A stretch of 64,000 bases of DNA from NCBI RefSeq assembly GCF_020177375.1, contig NZ_JAIWHV010000003.1, forward strand, positions 62,001-126,000, given 5' to 3'. The translations under genes were made by a program, and so were the position numbers. Positions 24,710 to 33,137 of this stretch are shown here, piece by piece. Under the pieces are notes generated by a model. It had not been told where the DNA came from. It saw only the letters and a program-made list of their open reading frames with translations, and searched no databases. The DNA is from Saliphagus infecundisoli (lineage in GTDB: Archaea > Halobacteriota > Halobacteria > Halobacteriales > Natrialbaceae). The first letter of the stretch is position 1. The number at the start of each line of letters is the position of its first letter.

Positions 24710-27133
24710 TCACCCGTTTCGGGCGAGCCAGTCGAACACCCGGGCCCGTCGCTGGGGTTCGATCGCGGCGTGTTCGGGGATAGTCTCGTTGTGGAGGCGT
24801 GCCTCGTGGTAGTCGAACGAGAGGAGGTCCTCGGGCGCCCACACGTCGAAATTCCCCCCGGCGTCGTAGAGGTCGTACACCTCCCGTGCGGCTTCGGTAC
24901 ACCGGAGGACGTCCGCTTGAGGGTGGGTCCAGTCCATCGAGGGCGCGACCGCGAGCGCGGGACGGGGTGCGATCGAACCCAGGACCTCATCGAAGTCGAT
25001 CGGGGTTCTTCGGGGGGCGTCCCGGAAGTGGCCGAGGCGGGGCTGGAGCCCGTGGAGGTGCGAGAACCTCCCGATGACCGCGTTCTCGCGTTCGGTCTCG
25101 GCGTCGCTCCCCCGGAAGTGGGGGAGCCCACAGACCGAGGCGACGCTCCGGATCCGGTCGTCGAGGGCGGCGGCGTAGAGGGAGACCGTCCCGCCGAGCG
25201 AGTAACCCAGAAGCGAGATCCGTTCGGCGTCGACGAACTCGAGGGCGGCGAGGCTCTCGACGGCCGCGAGCGCGTCCTCGACGAACGCACCCATCTTCGA
25301 CCAGTCGGGGTGGCGCTCGTAGAACCCCTCGGCCTCCGTGATCCGGGTGCCGAATCCCGGCAGGTCGAAACAGCACAGGGCGAACCCGCGATCGATCGCC
25401 TCCTCGATCGGGACCTGTCCCCGCCCCGCGGCGCCGTAGCCGACGTTGTACGAGTAGGGATGGAGCCAGACGACGACCGGGTGGGGGCCGCTCTCCGCGG
25501 GGCCCTCGTCGCCTCCGTCTCGAGGGTAGTAGAGATCGGCCGAGAACCGTTCCCCAAAAGTATGGGACGGCGACAGCCAGCACTTGCCGATCTCGTCCGT
25601 GGATTCCGGTCGACCGATCACGTCGTGGCGATAGTCGGGACTCCCCCACCCCCGAAGGACGGTTCCGGTGTCGTCTTCGGGCACCATCGGCGCCCGCGGC
25701 GGTGCCTCGCCGAGGCTCCACTGGAGGCGCTCGCGGACCGCCGCTTCTTTTCGCTCCCACCCCGCGACGCTCTCGATGGGGCCGTCGTCTCCACCCTCGT
25801 CCGATCCAGCGAGAAGGAGGTCCTCGGGTCCGCGTTCGGGGAACTCGCTGGTGTCAAGGGGATGGGAGTCGGCCCACTCCTCGAAGGAGAACTCGTGATA
25901 GAGCCGCGTCGGGTCGTCGTACTCGCCGCGGTCGAACGCGCGATCGAAGAAGTCGAGGATCGCCTGGACGTCGCGGGTCGTTCTCGCATGTCTGCCCTCC
26001 CGGTACTGAAGCGCGAGGCCGTCGCCGGCCCCGAAAAGGTCGTACGCCGTCTTCGCAGACTCGTAGACCTTCTCGACGGCCCACCCGCTCGTCGTCCGCT
26101 CGTTTTTCGCGGTCTGGAGCAGGCACGCTCTGGGAGCGACGAGCGAGACCAGGGAGTTGGCGTCCACGAGTAATCGGTTCTCCCGGCCGACGAAGAAGCG
26201 CCACCGGGGATGAAACCAGCTTCGCCGAAGGCGGGCGTGAAGCGCCATGTCGCCCGCGTAGAAGTCGTCCCGGTCGAAGCGGGCGGGGACGGTCGCGCCG
26301 CTGCCGGCCGAACAGGGCGCGACCGCATCGATCCGCTCGTCGAAGGCGGCGGCGAGCAGCGACTGCTTGCCGTTTCGGGACGCTCCGGTGAGCGCGATCC
26401 GGTCGTCGTCCGCGTCGGGAAGGTCCTCGAGATAGTCCACCGCGCGGCTCGCGGCCCACGCGCGGCGGGCGAGCAGTTGGAAGTCGTATTCCTCGTACTG
26501 CTCGCCGTAGTCGGCGGCGTCGTCGCGGCCGTCGGCCGCGGCGTAGACGACGGCGAGAAACCCCCTGCGGACGGCCATCGCGGCCCAGTCGCGGTGGGTC
26601 CACTGCGTCATGAAGACGGGAAACGGGCCCTCGCCGTCGGGCACCAGGAGCCGGAGGTCGAGCGTGAGTTCCTCCCCATCGGGACCAAAGGAGAGACGGA
26701 CGTCCCGGACGGTTGCGCTTTCCGCCCTCCGGCGGTCGAGTTCGGTCGCCTCGACCTCGCCGGGAGCGGGGGGCATCCGTCCGTAGAGCCAGTGCTGGAG
26801 CTGGTGGCCGATCCGTTCGCGCTGATCGGCCCACTCTTCCCGGGAGGTGATCCGCGAGCCGTCGGCGAGGTTCTCGAGGGGGTCGGGAAGCGCGGCCGTA
26901 GCGGGCAGGGCCTCGAAATCGGGCGGCAGCTCTCCGGTACGCGCCTGCCATTCCTGCCAACTCGCGTCCCGATGGGAAACCCGGGGATCCGATCCGTGTT
27001 CGTCGGCCTCAAGCGCGAGCAACGGGCGGAGCTCCTCGAGATACGCCTCCCGGCGGGCGCGTTCGTCGGGCGAATCGGGCTCGCCAGCGACCCGATCGGG
27101 GTGCAGCGGGTAGTCCTCGGGGGTCGGATACAT
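24710..27133 (-). CDS. Tandem alpha/beta-hydrolase protein (CE15-like plus second hydrolase)
   Basis: An 807-residue protein with two hydrolase halves. The N-terminal half resembles glucuronoyl esterases (CE15): nucleophile S252 in the GxSRxGK motif (TGASRNGKQS) and a candidate His near 382 (EGRHARTT). The C-terminal half has a second nucleophile S645 in GYSLGGT, with LHPYSYNVGYG before it and a His in the last 30 residues. Both halves therefore look catalytically competent. No signal peptide is seen. The start at 27133 has a TATA-like CGACTTTACTCC 27 nt upstream. It lies 46 bp downstream of a type B Gfo gene. A role in cleaving two ester bonds of an acylated sugar or uronate is inferred. Confidence 0.78.
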   Translation of the reverse strand: MYPTPEDYPLHPDRVAGEPDSPDERARREAYLEELRPLLALEADEHGSDPRVSHRDASWQEWQARTGELPPDFEALPATAALPDPLENLADGSRITSREEWADQRERIGHQLQHWLYGRMPPAPGEVEATELDRRRAESATVRDVRLSFGPDGEELTLDLRLLVPDGEGPFPVFMTQWTHRDWAAMAVRRGFLAVVYAAADGRDDAADYGEQYEEYDFQLLARRAWAASRAVDYLEDLPDADDDRIALTGASRNGKQSLLAAAFDERIDAVAPCSAGSGATVPARFDRDDFYAGDMALHARLRRSWFHPRWRFFVGRENRLLVDANSLVSLVAPRACLLQTAKNERTTSGWAVEKVYESAKTAYDLFGAGDGLALQYREGRHARTTRDVQAILDFFDRAFDRGEYDDPTRLYHEFSFEEWADSHPLDTSEFPERGPEDLLLAGSDEGGDDGPIESVAGWERKEAAVRERLQWSLGEAPPRAPMVPEDDTGTVLRGWGSPDYRHDVIGRPESTDEIGKCWLSPSHTFGERFSADLYYPRDGGDEGPAESGPHPVVVWLHPYSYNVGYGAAGRGQVPIEEAIDRGFALCCFDLPGFGTRITEAEGFYERHPDWSKMGAFVEDALAAVESLAALEFVDAERISLLGYSLGGTVSLYAAALDDRIRSVASVCGLPHFRGSDAETERENAVIGRFSHLHGLQPRLGHFRDAPRRTPIDFDEVLGSIAPRPALAVAPSMDWTHPQADVLRCTEAAREVYDLYDAGGNFDVWAPEDLLSFDYHEARLHNETIPEHAAIEPQRRARVFDWLARNG

Positions 27134-27179
27134 ACGGGGAGGCTCGGGGGCAGGAGTAAAGTCGTTTCGCCGGTCGCCG

Positions 27180-28154
27180 TCAGCGCTCGGCGACGGCGAC
27201 GGCCTCTCCGGTCTCGGCGGACTCGTAGGCGGCTTCGACGACCGCGACCGCGGCGAGGCCCTCGTCGGGCGTGATCTCGGGGTCGCGGCCCTCACGAACG
27301 CTCTCGACGAAGTCGGCGATCAGGCCGGCGTCGGCGTCGGGGCCGTAGAACGCCGTTCCGACGCCCGACTCGGTGGTATGGACGACCGACTGGTCGGTGT
27401 AGTCGATGGCGACCGTCCCCTCCTCGCCGACGAGTTCGAGGGTCGCGTCGCCCCAGGTGTGCCAGGCGTCGGGCTTGCTCCAGGAGCCGTCCAGGAGGAA
27501 GGGAGTGCCGTCTGCGAGTTCCATCGAGAGCACGTTGACGTCGTCGACCGCGATGTCGTGGAATCGGGTATCGACCTCGGCGTAGACCTCCGCGACCCGC
27601 CGGCCGGTGAGGTGGGTCGCCAGATCGACGATGTGGACCGAGTGGTCCATCACGGCGCCCCCGCCCGCGCGGTCGGGGTCGGCGAACCAGCCGCCGGGCA
27701 TCTTCCCCCGGTTGGTCCCCGACAGCGCCCGAAGCGACCCGATCGGGTCCTCGGCAAGGCGTTCGCGGGCGCGTACGGCAGGGCCACAGAACCGCAGGGG
27801 CATCGCCACGCCCGCGACGATCTCCGTCTCCTCCCAACAGTCGACGATGGCGCGGGCCTCGGCAACGGTGGGCGCCAGCGGCTTCTCACAGAGGACGTCC
27901 ACGCCCGCCATCGCGGCCCGCTCGAACCACTCGAGGTGGGAGGCGTTTGCCGCACAGATCACGCCCGCGTCGATCGACTTGAGGAGCCGGTCCGCGGGGA
28001 GATAGTCGGTCCCGTAACGGTCGGCGGCCTCTCGACCTCGCTCCTCGTCGCGGTCGGCGACGCCCACGAGTCCGCAGTCCTCGCGGCCGGCGAGCAGGCC
28101 GGCGTAGGCGTCGGTGTGGGAGTGCGCCGCCGAGAGGATCCCGACGCGGATCAC
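27180..28154 (-). CDS. Gfo/Idh/MocA family oxidoreductase, cassette type B (copy 2)
   Basis: A 324-residue member with the His-containing nucleotide loop GILSAAHSHTDAY, the VLCEKPLAPT lysine motif and the GGGAVMDHSVHIVDLA helix. It starts with GTG at 28154, overlapping the stop of the type A gene by four bases (GTGA); no ATG gives the conserved N-terminus. It matches the gene at 13415-14404 in loop, helix and the DVNVLSMEL strand, and is coupled to a type A partner in the same way. Confidence 0.84.
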   Translation of the reverse strand: MIRVGILSAAHSHTDAYAGLLAGREDCGLVGVADRDEERGREAADRYGTDYLPADRLLKSIDAGVICAANASHLEWFERAAMAGVDVLCEKPLAPTVAEARAIVDCWEETEIVAGVAMPLRFCGPAVRARERLAEDPIGSLRALSGTNRGKMPGGWFADPDRAGGGAVMDHSVHIVDLATHLTGRRVAEVYAEVDTRFHDIAVDDVNVLSMELADGTPFLLDGSWSKPDAWHTWGDATLELVGEEGTVAIDYTDQSVVHTTESGVGTAFYGPDADAGLIADFVESVREGRDPEITPDEGLAAVAVVEAAYESAETGEAVAVAER

Positions 28155-29107
28155 GCGACCACCTCCTCGGGCGCGACGGGTTCTCCGAGGTCGGCCGAGC
28201 GCTCGGCGGCCAGCGCCAGTCGGAGCGCCTCGATCGCCTCGTCGGGGCCGACAGGAGGTTCTTCGCCCGCCCGGAGCGTATCCGCGAACGCCTCGAGTTC
28301 TCGCCGGTAGCCGTCCCGCTCGAAGGCCCGATCGACGGTCTCGCCGTCGGCGGTCCACTCGCAGTACGGCGACTCCTCGTCGCTCGCGAACTCGACCATC
28401 CCGTCCGAACCGGCGAGCTCGAGTTCCGTCGTGAGGGTCCGGCTCTCGGGCTGGGCCCACGACCCTTCGACGTAGCCGACCGCGCCGTTCGCAAAACGGA
28501 GGGTCACGAACCCGTGTTCGGCGTGCTCCGCTCGCGTCCGGCGGGCGAAGACCCGCTCGACCTCGCCCCACACCCACCGGAGGTAGTCCAGGTCGTGGAT
28601 CGCCAGATCGACGAACAGCCCGCCGCTCTTCTCCCGGTCTCCGAACCACTCGCCCCAGTCGGGAAACGGCGAGAGCCGCCGCGCGCGGGCGACCCCCGGC
28701 TCTCCGATCTCGAGTCCGGCCGCTTTCCGGTATGCGGGCAGAAAGCGGACGACGTGGCCGACGCCGAGAGCCACCCCCGCGGCCTCGGCGACCGCCCGGA
28801 TCTCCTGGGCCTCCTCGATCGAGCCCGCGATCGGCTTCTCGAGGAAGATGTCGAGCCCGCGGTCGGCCGCGGTTCGAACGATCTCGAGATGGGTGTGGGT
28901 CGGGGTGCAGATATCGAGGTAGTCGATCTCCTCCCGATCGCAGAGGGCCTCGACGCCGGTGTAGGCCGCGCTCTCGAGGCCCAGGTCGTCGAGAAAACCC
29001 TCGAAACCGCTCGGCGAGGCGACCCCAGCGATCTCACAGTCCATCCCGTCGTACGCCTCCGCGTGGGTGCGGGCCATGAATCCGGCGCCCGCGATACCGA
29101 CTCGCAT
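28151..29107 (-). CDS. Gfo/Idh/MocA family oxidoreductase, cassette type A (copy 2)
   Basis: A 318-residue dehydrogenase with GIAGAGFMARTH, CTPTHTH, FLEKPIAG and GGLFVDLAIHDLDYLRW. Start 29107 is 26-27 nt from a minus-strand TATA-like TTCATAACCC. Closest relative in the window is 12432-13418. It is coupled to the type B gene through a GTGA overlap. The ceramidase-like paralogue lies upstream on the same strand (29453-30802), with a short fragment on the opposite strand between them where copy 1 has an aminotransferase gene. Confidence 0.87.
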   Translation of the reverse strand: MRVGIAGAGFMARTHAEAYDGMDCEIAGVASPSGFEGFLDDLGLESAAYTGVEALCDREEIDYLDICTPTHTHLEIVRTAADRGLDIFLEKPIAGSIEEAQEIRAVAEAAGVALGVGHVVRFLPAYRKAAGLEIGEPGVARARRLSPFPDWGEWFGDREKSGGLFVDLAIHDLDYLRWVWGEVERVFARRTRAEHAEHGFVTLRFANGAVGYVEGSWAQPESRTLTTELELAGSDGMVEFASDEESPYCEWTADGETVDRAFERDGYRRELEAFADTLRAGEEPPVGPDEAIEALRLALAAERSADLGEPVAPEEVVA

Positions 29108-29189
29108 ACCGGACCCACAGCCGGCGGGGTTATGAACGGTTCGGTGGCCGGCGAGCCTGCGGTGACGCTCGCCCGAGTACGACCGGTTC

Positions 29190-29456
29190 ATGTTCTACGC
29201 CGACGACGACCCCGCCGTTCGCGAACTCGTCGAGGCCGTCTCCGGGGCCGACGACCGGGGAGACGGCGGGCTCGTCGGCACCGACTGTGTCGGCGGCTCC
29301 GGCTCCGACCGGAAGACCTCGACGCGGTGGGCCCGCGAGACCCTGGGCGCGACCGGGCTCACCGTCGAGGCGACGCCCCACGGCTCGCCGCCGATGGAAC
29401 GCTACCGCCGAGCGGGCGCGAGCTTCGTCGAGGGGCTCGCCGCGGTCTTGGATTAG
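29190..29456 (+). pseudogene. Short fragment, possibly the tail of an M14-type carboxypeptidase
   Basis: An 88-codon frame opened by ATG at 29190, with an in-frame stop at 29163-29165 just upstream. The last 40 residues (RWARETLGATGLTVEATPHG then a helix ending FVEGLAAVLD) look like the C-terminus of a zinc carboxypeptidase or similar hydrolase, but no catalytic motif is present. No TATA is seen at the right distance. It ends sharing 4 nt with the convergent ceramidase-like gene (TTAG), which suggests an originally real gene end. Most likely a decayed remnant in the gap of the duplicated cassette; a genuine small protein cannot be excluded. Confidence 0.35.
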
Positions 29457-30802
29457 TACTCCCGGCGGTCGCACCGAACCCGGTCGGCGACCGCCGTCGC
29501 TCCACCCAGCACTCGCTCCTCGACGTCGGGCCGGAGCGGGCCCGGGAAGGCCGTTCGCCGAACGACCTCGCCGCCCTCGTACCCCCCTTCGTGGATCGCC
29601 TGTGCGGTCGGCACGTAGGTGAATTCCGCGTTCGTGTAGCCCGCGACCCAGACCGGCCCCGGAAGCCGCTCTTTGAGCTTCAGGGAATAGCCGACGAGGA
29701 CCTCGCCGCCCAGTCCCAGGAGCGTGAGGTCGTCGTCGAAGCCGAGCCCCTGGATCGGGTAGGGGTGTTCGGTTCGGATCTCGCCGTGCTCGTCGAGTTC
29801 GGCGAGCAGCGCCTCCGCGCGCACCCGGAGGTATCGTCGGTCGCTCTCGGCCATCTCCTCGAGTTCGGCCCTCTCGGGAGGGTCCTCGAAGGCGATCGGC
29901 CGTTCGACCAGCAGCGCCTGCAGGGGTCCCCGGACGGGCTTCCGACGGGACTCGACGGCGGCCCGGACCGCGGTCGCCGCCGTCTCGCCGTGACGTCTCG
30001 CGAGGGCGAGTTCCCGGCGCGGGTAGGGGTTCTGGTCGCCGGCAGCACCTTGGAGGAAGAGGGCGGTCGCCTCCGGATACTCGGATTCGATCTCCCGGCG
30101 GGCGAAGCCGGCCCAGTCGCCACAGTAGCGCTCGATCATGACCGTGGTGGTGTGACAGGCGTAGCCAAAGAGGATCGCCCGGATCCTCGTCTCCTCCTCG
30201 CTTCCTTCGTTTTCGTCTCTCTCCTCGCTCTCGGCGACCAGCACCGGCACCTCCGTATCGACCGGTCCGTCGGGGTTCGGGACGTGGGCAACTCCCTCGG
30301 GGACGGGCAGTCGCCTGTTCGTCCCGAACCCACACCGAGCGTGGCTGTAGGAGAGCGTCGCCGGTTCCCGGTCGTCGAGGGCCTCGCCGACGACTCCCAC
30401 GAGGTCGTCGATCAGCCGTTCGCGATAGTCGGCCGCGCGCTCGTGGTAGGGTCCCTCGTCGGCGTACATGTCGAGTTTGAACTCGCGGAACTCGGGCCCG
30501 CAGTGGGTGTGGGTCGCCGCGAGCAGTAAGGCGTCAGGCTCGAGGCCGTACGCCTCCGTACACCTCCGAGCGACCCGTTCACGGATCTCCCGGGTGACGA
30601 AGAGGAGTTCGACGCTGGCGACCACCGCGACCCGCTCGCCGTCGTCGATCGCCACGGCCCGCGCAGAGAGGTCGTGGACCTGCCCGTCCGCTGGCTCGTC
30701 GCGTTTGGCGAAGCCCGCCATCCACATCGGCTCTTCGGGGGTGATCGTCCGGGTCGCGGTTCCCACGTGCCACTTCTCGCCACCGTTCGCTGCCCGTGTC
30801 AT
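29453..30802 (-). CDS. Neutral ceramidase-like hydrolase, paralogue 2
   Basis: A 449-residue paralogue of the protein at 9765-11117. Shared blocks are VGTATRTITPEEPM, the AATHTHCGP metal motif, the NRRLPVPEG region, FGYACHTT, and LQGAAGDQNPYPRRE. No signal peptide is visible. A TATA-like AGACTTATCGG 27 nt upstream supports the start at 30802. It is the first gene of the minus-strand cassette (ceramidase-like, Gfo A, Gfo B, double hydrolase, TIM barrel, PIG-L). Between the two paralogues the His-rich metal site is conserved, so both are probably active Zn enzymes on related but different amides. Confidence 0.75.
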   Translation of the reverse strand: MTRAANGGEKWHVGTATRTITPEEPMWMAGFAKRDEPADGQVHDLSARAVAIDDGERVAVVASVELLFVTREIRERVARRCTEAYGLEPDALLLAATHTHCGPEFREFKLDMYADEGPYHERAADYRERLIDDLVGVVGEALDDREPATLSYSHARCGFGTNRRLPVPEGVAHVPNPDGPVDTEVPVLVAESEERDENEGSEEETRIRAILFGYACHTTTVMIERYCGDWAGFARREIESEYPEATALFLQGAAGDQNPYPRRELALARRHGETAATAVRAAVESRRKPVRGPLQALLVERPIAFEDPPERAELEEMAESDRRYLRVRAEALLAELDEHGEIRTEHPYPIQGLGFDDDLTLLGLGGEVLVGYSLKLKERLPGPVWVAGYTNAEFTYVPTAQAIHEGGYEGGEVVRRTAFPGPLRPDVEERVLGGATAVADRVRCDRREY

Positions 30803-30849
30803 GGTTTTCCACGGGTTCGGCGCCGATCCCGATAAGTCTGTCCCGCCCG

Positions 30850-32064
30850 CTAATTGATCTGGGTCACTTCGTACCCCTGGGCCTCGACGTCGGCGACGAT
30901 CCGGGCGGCGTGGCCCTCGCCGCTGGTCTCGACCAGGAAGATCAGGAACGCCTCGCCCACCGAGAGTTCGCCGTCGGCCCGGTAGTGATGGACCGTCCGG
31001 ATGTTCGCGCCCAGGTCGGCGATCCGTTCGGATATCTCAGCCATCTTCCCGGGCCCGTCGTCGATCCGGACCTGGAGGCGGATCAGCTGTCGGCGCGCGG
31101 TCAGCTCGTGGGTCAACATCGTCTGGAGCATCGACATGTCCATGTTACCTCCCGAGAGCACCGGGACGACCGTCTCGCCGGCCACGTCGAGTCGATCCGA
31201 GAGCAGGGCGGCGACCGGCGCCGCGCCCGCGCCCTCGACCAACTGTTTCGCCCGCTCGAGGAGGACGACGATTCCGGTCGCGAGTTCGCCCTCCGAGACC
31301 GTCACGACGGAGTCGACGTGTTCCTCAATCAGCGAGAAGGTGAGTTCGGAGATGGCGCCCGTGGCGATCCCGTCGGCGATCGTTCCCACGTCGTCGGTCG
31401 GCACCGGCCCGCCCTTCGCCAGACTCTCGGGGACCGTCGCGGCCGCTTCGGCCTGGACGCCGACGGTCCGAACGTCCCGATCGGCGAGGGCGGCCCCGAT
31501 CCCGCCGATCAGTCCGCCGCCGCCGATCGGGACGACGACGGTATCGACGTCGGGAACGTTCTCGAGAAGCTCGAGCCCCAGCGTGCCCTGACCGGCGACG
31601 ATCGCGGGGTCGTCGAAGGCGTGGACGAACTCGGTTCCTGGCCGGTCGGCGAGCGTCCGTGCGTGATCCATGGCGGCCCCGAAGTTCACGCCCTCGAGGA
31701 CGACCTCCGCGCCGTAGGAGCGGGTCGCGTCGATCTTGCTCTGGGGGGCGGTCGTCGGCATCACGATGGTCGAGGGAACGCCGGTTTCGGTCGCCGCCAG
31801 CGCCACTCCTTGTGCGTGGTTGCCCGCACTGGCGGCGACGACCTGCTCGACTCCCTCGCGGTCGGCGACGTCGGCGAGTTTGGTGTAGGCCCCGCGGGTC
31901 TTGAACGAGCCCGTCCGCTGGAGGTGTTCCATCTTGAGGTGGACCTCGGCGCCGGTCATCGTCGAGAGCGATCGGCTGTACTCGATCGGGGTCGGCTGGA
32001 CGACGTCGGTGTCCGCGAACCGTTCGCGCGCGGCGGCGACGTCCCTGCCACTGATCGCCGGCAT
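30850..32064 (-). CDS. ilvA: Threonine ammonia-lyase (threonine dehydratase) with ACT domain
   Basis: A 404-residue fold-type II PLP enzyme converting threonine (or serine) to a 2-oxo acid and ammonia. PLP lysine K55 is in the TGSFKTRGA motif, the phosphate loop is PIGGGGLIGG, and SGGN follows near residue 307. A C-terminal ACT-type domain occupies roughly residues 325-404. Its length matches the short biodegradative type rather than the 500-residue biosynthetic form. The start at 32064 has a TATA-like TACTAAGTC 26 nt upstream; longer starts are Pro/Ser-rich. It is divergent from the IclR regulator and shares a 118-bp gap with it, so it may be under IclR control. Confidence 0.88.
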   Translation of the reverse strand: MPAISGRDVAAARERFADTDVVQPTPIEYSRSLSTMTGAEVHLKMEHLQRTGSFKTRGAYTKLADVADREGVEQVVAASAGNHAQGVALAATETGVPSTIVMPTTAPQSKIDATRSYGAEVVLEGVNFGAAMDHARTLADRPGTEFVHAFDDPAIVAGQGTLGLELLENVPDVDTVVVPIGGGGLIGGIGAALADRDVRTVGVQAEAAATVPESLAKGGPVPTDDVGTIADGIATGAISELTFSLIEEHVDSVVTVSEGELATGIVVLLERAKQLVEGAGAAPVAALLSDRLDVAGETVVPVLSGGNMDMSMLQTMLTHELTARRQLIRLQVRIDDGPGKMAEISERIADLGANIRTVHHYRADGELSVGEAFLIFLVETSGEGHAARIVADVEAQGYEVTQIN

Positions 32065-32130
32065 ACCATCCGAGTGGGGCGGAACCGACTTAGTAGTATC
32101 CGTCGACTCCGGAGCCGGAACCCCACGATC

Positions 32131-32147
32131 GTTTTGCCCTACCAAAC
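32131..32147. promoter_or_regulatory. GTTTTG-N5-CAAAAC-type repeat in the IclR-1 promoter
   Basis: GTTTTGCCCTACCAAAC, sharing 14 of 17 bases with the perfect repeat at 5146-5162. It abuts the TATA CATTTATCC (32147-32155) of the IclR gene and lies about 40 bp upstream of the divergent threonine dehydratase TATA. This is a likely autoregulatory operator; IclR proteins bind palindromes of this size. Confidence 0.55.
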
Positions 32148-32155
32148 ATTTATCC
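32147..32155 (+). promoter_or_regulatory. TATA box of the IclR-1 gene
   Basis: CATTTATCC, centred 32 nt before the ATG at 32183, which would leave a leader of only a few nucleotides. Confidence 0.55.
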
Positions 32156-32182
32156 GGGTCGTGGTCCCATACTCCGGTAAGG

Positions 32183-32944
32183 ATGACCGAAGCAAAGAAT
32201 CCGGTTCAGGCGGTCCAGCGGACCCTCGACGTCCTCGACGTGTTGCGGGCGACGGGCGGCGCCCGCGTCACCGAGGTCGCGAGGGAGGTCGGCGTCTCGA
32301 AGGGGACGGTCCACTGTCACCTGGCGACCTTAGAGGAGAACGGCTACGTGATCAAGGAGGGCAACGAGTACAAGCTCGGCCTACGCTTTATCGACCTCGC
32401 ACACCACGCGAAGGATCGGATCGGGATCTTCGACGTCACGACCTCGGAGGTCGATACCCTCGCCGAGGAGTCGGGCGAGCTGGCGCTTTTCACCGTCGAG
32501 GAGGAAGGCGAGGGGATCTGTCTCTACACCGCCGAGGGCGAGAACGCGGTCCGGACGGAGATCTACGTCGGCTACCGCAACAACCTCTATCACACCGCCG
32601 TCGGGAAGGCGATGCTCGCCCACATGGCCGAGGAGAAACGCGACCGGCTCATCGCCCACATGGAGTTCGAGCAACTCACCCCGCGGACGATCACCGACGA
32701 GTACGTCCTCCGCGAGGAACTCGAGGCGATCCGCGAGGAGGGGATCGCCTACAACCACGGCGAGACGATCCAGGGACTGGTCGGCGCCGGCGCGCCGATC
32801 CGCGACCAGGACGGCACGGTCTACGGCGCCGTCAGCATCATCGGCCCCGTCAGGCGGATGGGCGAGGAGCGCCTTGAGGGCGAGATCCCCGAGATGATCC
32901 GGCGGGCGGTCAACATCATCGAGATCAACATTACCTCGCTGTGA
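32183..32944 (+). CDS. IclR-family transcriptional regulator (IclR-1)
   Basis: A 253-residue IclR protein: N-terminal winged helix-turn-helix (about 1-75, VTEVAREVGVSKGTVHCHLATL) and C-terminal effector domain (about 80-250, with YHTAVGKAMLAHM and the GAGAPIRDQDG strand). IclR proteins regulate sugar and sugar-acid catabolism in haloarchaea. The start at 32183 follows the TATA at 32147-32155. A 17-bp repeat overlaps the upstream edge of its promoter and recurs before amidase 1, so it may control both itself and distant genes. The effector is unknown. Confidence 0.9.
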   Translation: MTEAKNPVQAVQRTLDVLDVLRATGGARVTEVAREVGVSKGTVHCHLATLEENGYVIKEGNEYKLGLRFIDLAHHAKDRIGIFDVTTSEVDTLAEESGELALFTVEEEGEGICLYTAEGENAVRTEIYVGYRNNLYHTAVGKAMLAHMAEEKRDRLIAHMEFEQLTPRTITDEYVLREELEAIREEGIAYNHGETIQGLVGAGAPIRDQDGTVYGAVSIIGPVRRMGEERLEGEIPEMIRRAVNIIEINITSL

Positions 32945-33023
32945 CCGCGGCCGGCTTCCTGTTTGGAAACGGGAAACACGGGCTCGCCCGGCCCGGCCAC
33001 GAACGGGGGAAATCGAGCGTTCG

Positions 33024-33047
33024 GATTACGAGCGTACGACTGTAATC
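33024..33047. promoter_or_regulatory. 24-bp GATTAC...GTAATC element, copy 2
   Basis: Differs from the copy at 5093-5116 at two positions within the 24-mer. Arms GATTAC and GTAATC are perfect, the core contains CGTACG. It lies in a convergent gap, where no start codon is near, so it is not an ordinary upstream operator here. Confidence 0.5.
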
Positions 33048-33120
33048 GACTTCGTCTCGAGACGCCAGCTCCGGTCGAAACGGCCGCCCACGCGGGCACG
33101 GCGACGGTACCCTGCGGCTC

Positions 33121-33137
33121 GTTTGAAGCAACGAAAC
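33121..33137. promoter_or_regulatory. GTTT-N9-AAAC element, weak
   Basis: GTTTGAAGCAACGAAAC keeps only the outer four bases on each side of the IclR-1-linked repeat. Recorded because it lies near another copy of the 24-mer, as at 5093-5162. Confidence 0.2.
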
